A DNA stretch of 64,000 bases. Source: Mesorhizobium sp. J18 (GTDB taxonomy: Bacteria; Pseudomonadota; Alphaproteobacteria; Rhizobiales; Rhizobiaceae). The notes under the pieces were generated by a model. The model was not told the DNA's origin. It made no database searches and was given only the letters and a program-made list of their open reading frames with translations. The DNA is taken from contig NZ_VLJP01000056.1 in NCBI RefSeq assembly GCF_007829525.1, positions 1-64,000 on the forward strand, written 5' to 3'. The translations under genes were made by a program, and so were the position numbers. This document shows positions 25,974-34,462 of this stretch, piece by piece (within the stretch, counting starts at the first letter, position 1; each line of letters starts with the position of its first letter).

Positions 25974-26677
25974 GCGGCTGCCTTTCCCGGCGCAAACTGC
26001 GTGACGTCGATGATGCGGTCGGCCACCGCCTCCCGCACTTCCTGATCATGGAAGATGCCGAGCAATGCGGTGCCGGCCTTCTTTTTTTCATCGATCATCT
26101 CGATCACCACCTCGCGATTCGTCTTGTCGAGCGACGCGGTCGGCTCGTCGAGAAGAAGAATCGGATGGTTCGTGATGAAACCGCGGGCAATATTGACGCG
26201 CTGCTGTTCACCACCGGAGAAAGTGGCCGGCGGCAGAGACCACAGCCGCTCGGGAAGGTTGAGGCGGGAAAGCAAGGCGGCGGCCCTGTCCCGGGCTTCG
26301 GTTGTACTCACGCCCCGTGCCGACAGCGGCTCGGCCACGACGTCGATGGCCGGCACACGCGGGACGGTGCGCAGGAATTGGCTGACATAACCGATCGTAT
26401 CGCGGCGAACGGCGAGTACCGTGCGCGGGGTGGCTGTGACCAGATCGATCAGGCCGTGGTCATGCTTGATGATGATCTGGCCCTCATCGGCGGAATAGTT
26501 GCCATAGACCATCTTGAGGATGGAACTCTTGCCGGCACCGGAAGGGCCTCCGAGCACGGCGCATTCACCGGCCCCGACCGAGAACGAGACGTTGACGACA
26601 ACGGGCAGCCTCACGCCGCCGCGCAGATGCATGGTGAAGGTCTTGGCGACTTCGGAAACGACGAGCGGTGTCGGCAT
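25970..26677 (-). CDS. phnL: C-P lyase ABC-like ATPase PhnL
   Basis: 235 residues; ABC-type ATPase that belongs to the C-P lyase system and has no transmembrane partner. Walker A GPSGAGKSS near residue 44, Q-loop region YVSQFLRTVPRVPAIDVV, signature FSGGEQQR, Walker B ILLLDEPTASLD and the FHDQEVRE switch. The LPVVVNVSFSVGAGECAVLGG opening is typical of PhnL. Two bases follow the phnK stop before its ATG, and its own stop overlaps the acetyltransferase start. Confidence 0.95.
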   Translation of the reverse strand: MPTPLVVSEVAKTFTMHLRGGVRLPVVVNVSFSVGAGECAVLGGPSGAGKSSILKMVYGNYSADEGQIIIKHDHGLIDLVTATPRTVLAVRRDTIGYVSQFLRTVPRVPAIDVVAEPLSARGVSTTEARDRAAALLSRLNLPERLWSLPPATFSGGEQQRVNIARGFITNHPILLLDEPTASLDKTNREVVIEMIDEKKKAGTALLGIFHDQEVREAVADRIIDVTQFAPGKAAA

Positions 26678-26679
26678 GG

Positions 26680-27471
26680 TCAGACCTGCAGGATCGAGGA
26701 AACGAGAAGCTGGGTATAGGGCGCGTGAGGGTCGTCCAAGATGCGATCGGTCAGGCCGGTTTCCACCACATGACCGTCCTTCATCACGATCATCCGATGC
26801 GACAGCAGGCGCGCAACAGCGAGATCATGCGTGACGACAATAGCCGCCAGCCCCATATCGTGCACGAGCCCGCGCAGGAGATCGAGGAGCCGGGCCTGAA
26901 CCGACACGTCGAGACCGCCGGTCGGCTCGTCCATGAAGACGAGACGCGGCCCTGTAACCAGATTGCGGGCGATCTGTAGGCGCTGACGCATGCCTCCGGA
27001 AAAAGCGCGGGGTTCGTCATCGATCCGGTCGCCGGGAATTTCCACGCGCCCGAGCCAGTCGCTGGCGGTCGCGCGGATATTGCCGTAATGCCGATCGCCG
27101 ATCGCCATCAGTCGCTCGCCTACATTGGCGCCCGCCGATACCGTCATGCGCAGCCCGTCAGCGGGGTTCTGGTGGACAAAACCCCAATCGGTACGCATCA
27201 GGAAGCGCCGCTCGGCCTCGCTCATGCGGTAAAGATCGCGAAAGATACCATCGCGCATACGGTAGGAAACGGTACCCGATGTCGGCATGAGCCGCGTTGA
27301 AAGACAATTGAGCAGGGTCGTCTTGCCGGAGCCGGACTCGCCGACGACGGCCAGCACTTCGCCCGGCCAGAGCTCGAAGGAGACATTCTCGCATCCGATG
27401 CGAGTGCCATAATATTTGGAAACGGAGGAAACCTTCAGGAGAGGCTCGTCGCCCGATCTTGATGTGGTCAT
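26680..27471 (-). CDS. phnK: C-P lyase ABC-like ATPase PhnK
   Basis: 263 residues from ATG 27471, which overlaps the phnJ stop (ATGA). PhnK docks on the PhnG2H2I2J2 core and uses ATP. Walker A GESGSGKTT near residue 42, MRTDWGFVHQNPADGLRM (PhnK-specific Q-loop), signature FSGGMRQR, Walker B RLVFMDEPTGGLDVS and VTHDLAVARLL. It resembles oligopeptide-transporter ATPases, and its position in the phnG-L unit resolves its role. Confidence 0.95.
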   Translation of the reverse strand: MTTSRSGDEPLLKVSSVSKYYGTRIGCENVSFELWPGEVLAVVGESGSGKTTLLNCLSTRLMPTSGTVSYRMRDGIFRDLYRMSEAERRFLMRTDWGFVHQNPADGLRMTVSAGANVGERLMAIGDRHYGNIRATASDWLGRVEIPGDRIDDEPRAFSGGMRQRLQIARNLVTGPRLVFMDEPTGGLDVSVQARLLDLLRGLVHDMGLAAIVVTHDLAVARLLSHRMIVMKDGHVVETGLTDRILDDPHAPYTQLLVSSILQV

Positions 27472-28346
27472 TGGGCTGCCTCCTCGCTCATATGCCCCGT
27501 ATGTCCGGCTTCCCGTCGCTCCTCGCAATGATCGGTGTCGGAACAGACGAACATGCGCCCGCCGCGATCATCGAGGATCACCTCGTCGAGATAGACATCG
27601 GTGCCGCCGCACAATGCGCAGGGCTGGTCGAATTTCTGGATTTCGAACGGATGGTCCTCGAAATCGAGGCTTTCCACCCGCGTATAAGGGGGGATGGCAT
27701 AGATGCGCTTTTCCCGGCCCGCGCCGAAAAGCTGCAATGCCGGCGACATATGCATCTTCGGATTGTCGAATTTCGGCGTCGGCGAAGGGTCCATGACATA
27801 GCGGCCCTCAACCTTGACCGGATAGGCATAAGTGGTCGCGATATGACCGTGCTTGGCGATATCCTCATAGAGCTTCACATGCATGAGGCCATATTCCTCC
27901 AGCGCGTGCATCTTGCGCGTCTCGGTCTCGCGCGGCTCGAGGAAGCGTAAGGGCTCCGGAATGGGCACCTGATAGACGAGGATCTGGCCTTCCTGCAGAG
28001 GCTTTTCGGGAATTCGATGGCGCGTCTGGATGATCGTCGCCTCGCCCGTATGCGTAGTGACCGCAATCTCGGCCACCTTCTGGAAGAAGGCGCGGATGGA
28101 AACCGCATTGGTTGTGTCGTCAGCGCCCTGGTCGATCACCTTCAAGACGTCGCCCGGGCCGATCACCGACGCCGTGACTTGAACGCCGCCCGTGCCCCAG
28201 CCATAGGGCATCGGCATTTCGCGGCTGGCGAAAGGTACTTGATAGCCAGGAATGGCGATGCCCTTGAGGATCGCGCGGCGGATCATCCGTTTCGTCTGCT
28301 CGTCCAGATAGGCGAAGTTGTAGCGGGCGATGGTCTCGGTGCTCAT
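27468..28346 (-). CDS. phnJ: C-P lyase PhnJ (radical SAM, catalytic subunit)
   Basis: Radical-SAM enzyme that cleaves the carbon-phosphorus bond of ribose 1-alkylphosphonate 5-phosphate, giving the alkane and a 1,2-cyclic ribose phosphate. 292 residues with Cys243, Cys246, Cys268 and Cys274, equivalent to the four conserved cysteines of E. coli PhnJ (cluster trio plus catalytic Cys). Other hallmarks are PYGWGTGGVQVTASVIG, TRHRIPE and HMSPALQLFGAG. Starts inside the phnI stop (ATGA). Confidence 0.97.
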   Translation of the reverse strand: MSTETIARYNFAYLDEQTKRMIRRAILKGIAIPGYQVPFASREMPMPYGWGTGGVQVTASVIGPGDVLKVIDQGADDTTNAVSIRAFFQKVAEIAVTTHTGEATIIQTRHRIPEKPLQEGQILVYQVPIPEPLRFLEPRETETRKMHALEEYGLMHVKLYEDIAKHGHIATTYAYPVKVEGRYVMDPSPTPKFDNPKMHMSPALQLFGAGREKRIYAIPPYTRVESLDFEDHPFEIQKFDQPCALCGGTDVYLDEVILDDRGGRMFVCSDTDHCEERREAGHTGHMSEEAAQ

Positions 28347-29449
28347 TCGGCGGCCTCCTTGCGCTCGTCGTCGCCGGTCTGACGCTTCTCGAATTCCCTC
28401 CGCATGCGGCGGACGAGATCAAGCTCGGCCTGGAAGTCTACATAATGCGGCAGTTTCAGATGCTCGACGAAGCCCGTGGCCTGCACATTGTCGGAATGGG
28501 AGATGACGAATTCCTCATCCTGTGCGGGAGCGATGATATCTTCACCGAGCTCGCGGGCACGCAGGGCGCGATCACAGAGCGCCATGGCCATGGCCTTGCG
28601 CTCCGACTGGCCGAACACCAGCCCATAGCCGCGGGTGAATTGCGGGGGAGCCTTGGCTGAGCCTTTGAACTGGTTGACCATCTGGCACTCGGTCACACGT
28701 ATGCGGCCAAGACTGACAGGGAAATCGAGCTCCGGCACATCGATCTCGATTTCCACTTCGCCGATGCGAATTTCTCCGGCAAAGGGATGATTGCGCGCGT
28801 AGCCGCGTTGTGTCGAATAGCCAAGCGCAAGCAGGAAGCCCTCGTCGCCTCGCGACAGCGCCTGAAGACGCGTGTCACGCTCCATGGGGAACTCCAGAGG
28901 TTCGCGCGTGATGTCGCCTATCTCGTGATCTTCCGGCATGGCGCCATCGCCTTCGATCAGGCCCTCATGGGCGAGGATTTCGGAAACGCGCAGCATGGTT
29001 TCATCTTCCTGAGGCCGGCTTTCCGGAGCCTCCGGCTCGTCGTCGGTCGCAAGCGAAGGGTCGAGCAGGCGATGGGTGTAATCGAAGGTCGGCCCAAGCA
29101 GTTGTCCGCCGGGCAGGTCCTTGTAGGTGGCCGAGACCCGGCGTTCCACAAGCATGCCGCCAGTATTGATCGGCTGCGAATAGCCAAAGCGCGGCAGGGT
29201 CGTGCGATAGGCCCGCAAGAGAAAGATCGCCTCGATCATATCGCCCCGCGCCTGCTTGATGGCCAGCGCGGCAAGCTCCCGGTCATAGAGCGAGCCTTCG
29301 GTCATGACCCTGTCCACGGCCAGCGCAAGTTGGCCGACGATCTGCTCCAGACTTATCGCGGGCACCATACGATCGCCCCGACGCCGATCGGCCAAAAGCC
29401 TGTGGGCGTTGCGGATAGCGGCTTCCCCGCCCTTGACTGCGACATACAT
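28343..29449 (-). CDS. phnI: C-P lyase core subunit PhnI
   Basis: 368 residues from ATG 29449. PhnI, with PhnG, H and L, installs the phosphonate on ribose by displacing adenine from ATP. MYVAVKGGEAAIRNAHRLLA, ARGDMIEAIFLLRAYRTTL and FGYSQPINTGGMLVERR are highly conserved PhnI segments, and DFQAELDLVRRMRREFE marks the C-terminus. Begins two bases after the phnH stop. A longer open frame upstream overlaps phnH and is not used. Confidence 0.96.
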   Translation of the reverse strand: MYVAVKGGEAAIRNAHRLLADRRRGDRMVPAISLEQIVGQLALAVDRVMTEGSLYDRELAALAIKQARGDMIEAIFLLRAYRTTLPRFGYSQPINTGGMLVERRVSATYKDLPGGQLLGPTFDYTHRLLDPSLATDDEPEAPESRPQEDETMLRVSEILAHEGLIEGDGAMPEDHEIGDITREPLEFPMERDTRLQALSRGDEGFLLALGYSTQRGYARNHPFAGEIRIGEVEIEIDVPELDFPVSLGRIRVTECQMVNQFKGSAKAPPQFTRGYGLVFGQSERKAMAMALCDRALRARELGEDIIAPAQDEEFVISHSDNVQATGFVEHLKLPHYVDFQAELDLVRRMRREFEKRQTGDDERKEAAE

Positions 29450-29451
29450 GG

Positions 29452-30060
29452 CTATTCCTCCGCAGTGATGCGTGTTGTGCGCGGCAGGGCGGCAACGCCT
29501 TCGCGTGCTACGAGAACAAGGTCGATGCCGCGAGGGAAGCGTGCGCGATTCTGCACCCATTGCTCGGCAAAGTGGCGGGGCATGGGCGAAGGCGCCAGTC
29601 GCGCCGTGGTTCGGATGCCGGGTCCTTCTAGCGCAATGGCGGGGCCATTGGCCAAAGTCTCTACCTGCAGGACCAGCGTGGCCGAGCGGTCGGGATAGTC
29701 CTGCGTGCCTTGGGCGAAATTGTCGAGACTGATCAAGGTTGCCGGATAGGACACGAAAGCGAAATGCGCATCCGACGGATTGGTCACGATCGGTGCACCG
29801 GTATGGAAAGCGAGCCACGCCCGCACGGCTTCTTCGGCCTGGAGCGGCGGATCGAGCCAGATCGGAGTATCATGATCGCAAAGGGTCAGCGCGACGGCCC
29901 CGGCCTCAGGTGTCAGGGGCGCAGGCGGACGCGCGGCAGCCAGGCTTTTCTGTATCGTACCGGGCCGGGCCAGTGCTTCCATCACTGCACGAAAGGTGGC
30001 CTGGGCGTCAAAGACGGGTTGCCTGAAGCCGCCCTCAATCGACTTGCCGTGAAAGCTCAT
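29452..30060 (-). CDS. phnH: C-P lyase core subunit PhnH
   Basis: 202 residues; structural and activation subunit of the C-P lyase core. GGFRQPVFDAQATFRAVMEALARPG is the signature opening, with TLCDHDTPIWLD, GTQDYPDRSATLVLQV and FPRGIDLVLV following. ATG 30060 overlaps the phnG stop by one base (TGATG), a tight coupling. No unusual feature. Confidence 0.95.
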   Translation of the reverse strand: MSFHGKSIEGGFRQPVFDAQATFRAVMEALARPGTIQKSLAAARPPAPLTPEAGAVALTLCDHDTPIWLDPPLQAEEAVRAWLAFHTGAPIVTNPSDAHFAFVSYPATLISLDNFAQGTQDYPDRSATLVLQVETLANGPAIALEGPGIRTTARLAPSPMPRHFAEQWVQNRARFPRGIDLVLVAREGVAALPRTTRITAEE

Positions 30061-30521
30061 CAGTCTTCTCCGCGCACGAGTGTGAAGAAATCGACCTTGG
30101 TCGCGGCGGTTTCCGCGCGCTTTCGCGTATCGGCTTCGGCGAGGGCTTGGCGCAGGGGAGACAGGATACGTTCCTCGACCAGCTCGGCATGCTCCGCTCG
30201 CTGACGCAGGGCGTCTATGATGGCCGCGACCCGCACCTTCTCCAGGTCGCGGCCGAGCGCATAAGCATGACCGACCTCTCCTTCCGGCAGCTTAACCGTG
30301 GCGCGCGTCACTGTGGCCTCACCGAAATTGAACGGCGCACCGCCGCCGCCCATGCGCCCGCGCAAGGTCACGAGCCCGGTCTCCGGTCCCCGCAAGAGCT
30401 GGGCATCATCGGGCAGGCCGGATTGTTCCCAAAGTCGCATGAGGTCTCGCGCGGGCGCGGCGGCCAGAATGGCCATTGCCTCCCGGCGCCGCTCCGTCGT
30501 CTGGTGATTTCTGGGTGTCAT
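30060..30521 (-). CDS. phnG: C-P lyase core subunit PhnG
   Basis: 153 residues from ATG 30521; first gene of the C-P lyase operon. ERRREAMAILAAAPARDL, GLVTLRGRMGGGGAPFNFGE and VTRATVKLPEGEVGHAYALGRD are family hallmarks, the last with the conserved GH...GRD region. The PhnF-like operator begins 16 bases upstream of its ATG and a Pho box lies 71 bases upstream, so both regulators could act on this promoter. A longer frame starting upstream would run through the operator and is rejected. Confidence 0.95.
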   Translation of the reverse strand: MTPRNHQTTERRREAMAILAAAPARDLMRLWEQSGLPDDAQLLRGPETGLVTLRGRMGGGGAPFNFGEATVTRATVKLPEGEVGHAYALGRDLEKVRVAAIIDALRQRAEHAELVEERILSPLRQALAEADTRKRAETAATKVDFFTLVRGED

Positions 30522-30536
30522 CTTGTTACCATGAAT

Positions 30537-30556
30537 TTGTCTATTGATATAGACAA
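30537..30556. promoter_or_regulatory. Candidate PhnF operator
   Basis: TTGTCTAT (30537-30544) and ATAGACAA (30549-30556) are a perfect inverted repeat with a TGAT spacer, between the divergent phnG and phnF starts. It overlaps the -35 of the phnF promoter and lies just before phnG, as expected for an autoregulating GntR repressor. An extra CCATACAA at 30557-30564 is identical to a half-site in the hut operator. Confidence 0.75.
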
Positions 30557-30572
30557 CCATACAAATTATAAT
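30544..30572 (+). promoter_or_regulatory. Promoter for phnF
   Basis: TTGATA (30544-30549), 17-base spacer, TATAAT (30567-30572): a near-consensus sigma-70 promoter reading toward phnF and overlapped by the PhnF-like operator. Confidence 0.65.
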
Positions 30573-30591
30573 CTCTCTGTAGTGGTTGTCC

Positions 30592-30609
30592 ATGACGTGA
30601 TTGTGACAG
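30592..30609 (-). promoter_or_regulatory. Candidate Pho box for phnG operon
   Basis: Minus-strand CTGTCACAATCACGTCAT matches 13 of 18 consensus positions, with the two half-sites CTGTCAC and CGTCAT at the correct 11-base repeat. TACAGA follows exactly ten bases downstream as a -10, the spacing seen at PhoB-activated promoters. Confidence 0.68.
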
Positions 30610-30641
30610 GCAGCAGGCTGGTGGCGATAAAAGGAGACGGA

Positions 30642-31376
30642 GTGATCGAGCGGCGCAGCGGCATAGCCCTGTGGCGCCAGATAGCGGATCGCATCCGTCT
30701 CGGATTGAATGCCGGGCTCGCCGGCCCTGACGGCCGACTACCCCCCGAGATAGCGCTTGCCGAACGTTACGGCGTGAACCGCCATACAGTGCGGGCGGCG
30801 ATTTCCGCTTTGGTACAGGAAGGAGTTCTGCGTGCCGAACAGGGGCGCGGCACTTTCGTCGAGCGGCGCAGGCGGCTTGCCTATCCGATCGGCGTCCGCA
30901 CGCGTTTTTCCGCCGGCCTTGCTGGGCAGGCACGGGACCGGCGCGGACATTTGATCGAACACGCCGAGGAGCCGGCTTCGGAAGAAGTCGCCAAGGCCCT
31001 GGGGCTTGGCGTCGGCGCCTCCGTCATCCGGCTGGAAACGCTTGCCGAGGCCGATGGGCGTCCCGTCTCGCGCGCGAGAAGCTGGTTTGACGGCGTAAGA
31101 TTCCGCGGCATTGAGCAGCATTTCGCCGAAACAGGCTCGATAACCGCCTCCCTGCTGGCCCTAGGCGTCGAAGACTACTTCCGCCATTCAACGATCGTTT
31201 CCGCGCGCCATGCGGATTCGGAAGACCTGAAGGACCTGGCACTTTCCCCGGGGGCCATCGTCCTGGTGACGGTTGCCTTGAATGTCGATGCCGAAGGTGT
31301 GCCGCTGCAATATTCCGAGACACGCTTTGCAGCCGACCGGGTGGAACTTCATGTGGGGAGTGGCGATCAGCCGTAA
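30642..31376 (+). CDS. phnF: GntR-family regulator PhnF
   Basis: Likely repressor of the phn genes. 244 residues from GTG 30642 (AAGGAGACGG just upstream), close to the 241 of E. coli PhnF. IERRSGIALWRQIADRIRLGL and LPPEIALAERYGVNRHTVRAAI form the winged HTH; the UTRA ligand domain follows (VIRLETLAEADGRPVSRARSWFD, then QYSETRFAADRVEL). Divergent from phnG across a 120-bp region holding its probable operator and a Pho box. An open frame continues upstream through the operator but has no start signal there. The next genes (ynjBCD) are co-directional 101 bp away. Confidence 0.92.
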   Translation: MIERRSGIALWRQIADRIRLGLNAGLAGPDGRLPPEIALAERYGVNRHTVRAAISALVQEGVLRAEQGRGTFVERRRRLAYPIGVRTRFSAGLAGQARDRRGHLIEHAEEPASEEVAKALGLGVGASVIRLETLAEADGRPVSRARSWFDGVRFRGIEQHFAETGSITASLLALGVEDYFRHSTIVSARHADSEDLKDLALSPGAIVLVTVALNVDAEGVPLQYSETRFAADRVELHVGSGDQP

Positions 31377-31477
31377 CGGTCTCACTCCTTCTTGACCCGG
31401 CTTCCTGCTCTGGTGATTTGACCAATTTCAGCGGCACAGGCACAACGCTTGCGATAAATGACAACCGCAGGGGAGGC

Positions 31478-32704
31478 ATGACCGTGAAGACTGCTCTAGT
31501 GACCGCATTGGTCTTTTTGTTTCTTGCAGCGGCCGCACCGGCTCAGGATATCGACGTCAAGGCCTGGGATGCAGTCGTCGAGAAGGCGCGCGGCGAGACC
31601 GTCTATTTCAATGCCTGGGGCGGGTCGGAAAGCATCAATGCCTATCTTGAATGGGCAGGCGAAGAGCTCCGTGAGCGCTATGGTGTCAAACTGGTCCATG
31701 TGAAGGTGGACGACACAGCGAATGCGGTGACCAAGGTCGTGGCCGAGAAAGCCGCCGGAAAAGATGAAGGCGGCACGGTCGATCTCATCTGGATCAACGG
31801 CGAGAATTTCGCCTCCATGAAGCGTCAGGACCTGCTCATGTCGCCCGGTTGGGCCGAAGACCTGCCCAACTGGCAATATGTGGATGTCGAGAACAAACCG
31901 ACCATCCGCACGGACTTCACCATTCCGGTCGAGGGGCTGGAAAGCCCGTGGGGTATGGCCAAGCTCGTTTTTTTCTATGATTCCGCCCGCACCGATGCTG
32001 CGAGCCTGCCGGAAAATGCCGATGAGTTGCTCGAATGGGCCGAGGCCAATCCCGGCCGGTTCTCCTATCCCCAGCCGCCGGACTTCATGGGCTCCTCCTT
32101 CCTGAAACAGATTCTGGCGGAAAAGGCGGAGGATCAGGCCGTCCTGCAGAGGCCGGCCGAGGAAGCGGATTTCGAGGCGGTGACGGAACCGCTGTTCGCC
32201 TATCTCGATAAACTCAATCCACTAATGTGGCGCGGCGGCAAGGCCTTTCCACAGAACTATCCGGCGATGAAGCAGCTTCTGGCGGACAGCGAGCTGGACA
32301 TCATCTTCGCCTTCAATCCTTCCGAAGCTTCCAGCGCGATCGCCAATCAGGAGCTGCCGGACACGGTGCGGTCCTTCACCTTCCCCGGAGGCACGCTTGC
32401 CAACACGCATTTCGTCACCGTCCCTTACAATGCGACGGCCAGGGCCGGAGCACTGGTGACGGCGAATTTCCTGCTTTCCCCCGAGGCCCAGGCACGCAAA
32501 CAGGATCCGAAATATTGGGGCGACCCGACAGTGCTTGCACTCTCCAAGCTCGATGACAAGGATCGCGCGCTCTTCGAGGCAATTAATCTCGGTGTTGCCA
32601 CGCTCGGTCCCGACGAACTGGGCCCGGCAATCGACGAGCCGCATCCGAGCTGGATGGAGCGTATCGAAGAGGAATGGAAACGCCGTTACGGCGTCGGGAA
32701 CTAG
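31478..32704 (+). CDS. ynjB: YnjB-type ABC transporter substrate-binding protein
   Basis: 408 residues with a signal peptide (MTVKTALVTALVFLFLAAAA, then PAQD). The mature sequence has VYFNAWGGSESINAYLEWAG, VDLIWINGENFASMKRQDLL and ESPWGMAKLVFFYDSAR, characteristic of the YnjB branch of extracellular binding proteins related to iron, polyamine and thiamine binders. ATG 31478 is preceded by GGGGAGG. It leads ynjB-C-D. The ligand is not established in any organism I know of; because phnF is immediately upstream in the same direction, a phosphorus compound is possible but speculative. Confidence 0.9.
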   Translation: MTVKTALVTALVFLFLAAAAPAQDIDVKAWDAVVEKARGETVYFNAWGGSESINAYLEWAGEELRERYGVKLVHVKVDDTANAVTKVVAEKAAGKDEGGTVDLIWINGENFASMKRQDLLMSPGWAEDLPNWQYVDVENKPTIRTDFTIPVEGLESPWGMAKLVFFYDSARTDAASLPENADELLEWAEANPGRFSYPQPPDFMGSSFLKQILAEKAEDQAVLQRPAEEADFEAVTEPLFAYLDKLNPLMWRGGKAFPQNYPAMKQLLADSELDIIFAFNPSEASSAIANQELPDTVRSFTFPGGTLANTHFVTVPYNATARAGALVTANFLLSPEAQARKQDPKYWGDPTVLALSKLDDKDRALFEAINLGVATLGPDELGPAIDEPHPSWMERIEEEWKRRYGVGN

Positions 32705-32773
32705 GTCAGGACCTAGCGTGTTTCCCGCTTCGACCCTGCCTCGTAGAGCCGAAGCGCTTCCGGGCCGAACATA

Positions 32774-34453
32774 ATGCTGACGCGCCTCGCTCCTTCCCTT
32801 GCCATGCTGCTTCTGGCCGGCCCGATCCTGCTCGGCTTGACCGGCACGCTGTTGCCCGCTTTCGGCTACCTGCCGGCACTTGGCGGCATGCATCCCACGG
32901 GCGAATATCTCGCCAGGCTCTTGCAGGAACCGGCTATCTTTCATTCCGCATTGATGAGCTTTGCAGCCGGGCTCATCACCGCAGCGGTTTCGCTCACAGT
33001 CGTCATGCTGTTCGTGGGCGGCTGGGCGGGAACAAGACTTTTCAGCCGCGTCCTGCATCTTGTCTCGCCGTTGCTCTCGGTACCTCACGCGGCTGCCGCT
33101 TTTGGCCTCGCTTTCCTGGTTGCTCCCTCTGGCATGATCGCGCGCTTCATCTCGCCGGAACTAACCGGTTGGACCCGTCCGCCCGATGTGCTCATACTTC
33201 ACGATGCGATGGGCCTGACGATGATGGCGGGGCTGGTGATCAAGGAAATCCCTTTCCTCTTCCTCGTCACCCTCGCCGCCCTTCCGCAGATACGCCTTGC
33301 CGAGACACGCGCCCTTGCGGCATCGCTTGGCTATGGCCGCGTCGCCGGATTTCTCTTCGGCCTTTGGCCGCAGCTTTACCCGCAGATCAGGCTGGCGGTT
33401 TTCGCGGTCGTCGCCTTTTCCAGCTCGGTGGTGGACGTGGCGACGATCCTTGGGCCAACTTCACCGGCGCCGCTCGCCGTGCGCCTGCTCGGCTGGATGA
33501 ATGATCCGGACCTTTCGATGCGTTATCTCGCGTCGGCGGGGGCGATGTTGCAACTGATCGTGACGGCTGCGGCGCTCGGCGCCTGGACATTGGTGGAGCG
33601 GATATGTGCCGCTTTGCGCGACAGCTTCGCCGCTGCCGGTAAGCGTTTGCGCCGTGATCACGCAATACGCATAGCAGCCTTTGCGGCCATGACCCTTTCC
33701 GCGACCGTCGTAATTGCCGGGCTCGGCACGCTGGCCGTCTGGTCGGTCGCCGGGCTTTGGCAATTTCCGCATGCGCTGCCCAAAGACTTCACGCTCAAAA
33801 GCTGGATCGCTGCCGGCCCCCGCATCCTCTCGCCTTTGACGACAACGCTGGTGGTCGCCTTTTTCTCCACGCTACTTGCCGTCGCCCTGACCCTCCTGTG
33901 CCTTGCGCGCGAAGACGAAAAGGGGCGGAAGGTAAGGCGCGGCACGATGCTTCTCTTCTACCTGCCGTTGCTGGTGCCGCAGGCGGCCTTCCTGTTCGGC
34001 CTGCAGCTCTTCTTCATCCTTACGAACAGTGCCGCCAGCATCGTGGCGCTTGTCTTCGCCCATTTCATCTTCGTCATGCCTTATGTCTTCCTGTCGCTGT
34101 CGGATCCTTGGAGAGCCTTCGACCGCCGCTATGACGCGATCGCGGCAGGGCTGGGCAAAGGGGCATGGGTGCGGCTCCTGCGCGTTCGCCTGCCCATGCT
34201 CACGCGGGCGATCCTGACAGCCGCCGCGGTCGGCTTCGCCGTGTCGATCGGTCAGTATCTGCCGACCGTGCTGATCGGGGCGGGGCGTCTCACGACCATC
34301 ACCAGCGAGGCCGTGGCACTGGCCTCCGGCGGCAACCGGCGTGTCATTGGAGTCTATGCCTTCCTGCAGATGGTTCTGCCGGCGCTGGGCTTTCTCGTTG
34401 CCACGCTGGTGCCGGCGCTGTTATTCCGGCGCTTTCGGGCGATGCGGGTCTGA
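32774..34453 (+). CDS. ynjC: YnjC-type fused ABC permease
   Basis: 559 residues with two MetI-like permease halves in one chain (roughly 1-275 and 295-559), each with about six hydrophobic segments; coupling loops are LAASLGYGRVAGFLFGLWPQ and IAAGLGKGAWVRLLRVRLP. Fused permeases of this kind are typical of YnjC, ThiP and FbpB. It follows ynjB by 69 bp, a gap with a weak 7-bp hairpin (CGCTTCG...CGAAGCG), and is nine bases upstream of ynjD. Confidence 0.9.
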   Translation: MLTRLAPSLAMLLLAGPILLGLTGTLLPAFGYLPALGGMHPTGEYLARLLQEPAIFHSALMSFAAGLITAAVSLTVVMLFVGGWAGTRLFSRVLHLVSPLLSVPHAAAAFGLAFLVAPSGMIARFISPELTGWTRPPDVLILHDAMGLTMMAGLVIKEIPFLFLVTLAALPQIRLAETRALAASLGYGRVAGFLFGLWPQLYPQIRLAVFAVVAFSSSVVDVATILGPTSPAPLAVRLLGWMNDPDLSMRYLASAGAMLQLIVTAAALGAWTLVERICAALRDSFAAAGKRLRRDHAIRIAAFAAMTLSATVVIAGLGTLAVWSVAGLWQFPHALPKDFTLKSWIAAGPRILSPLTTTLVVAFFSTLLAVALTLLCLAREDEKGRKVRRGTMLLFYLPLLVPQAAFLFGLQLFFILTNSAASIVALVFAHFIFVMPYVFLSLSDPWRAFDRRYDAIAAGLGKGAWVRLLRVRLPMLTRAILTAAAVGFAVSIGQYLPTVLIGAGRLTTITSEAVALASGGNRRVIGVYAFLQMVLPALGFLVATLVPALLFRRFRAMRV

Positions 34454-34462
34454 TGGCGGAAG

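Noticed and set aside
32705-32773. CGCTTCG/CGAAGCG hairpin between ynjB and ynjC as a terminator
   Set aside because: Seven-bp stem, 17-base loop, no T-run; more likely incidental, mentioned only under ynjC.
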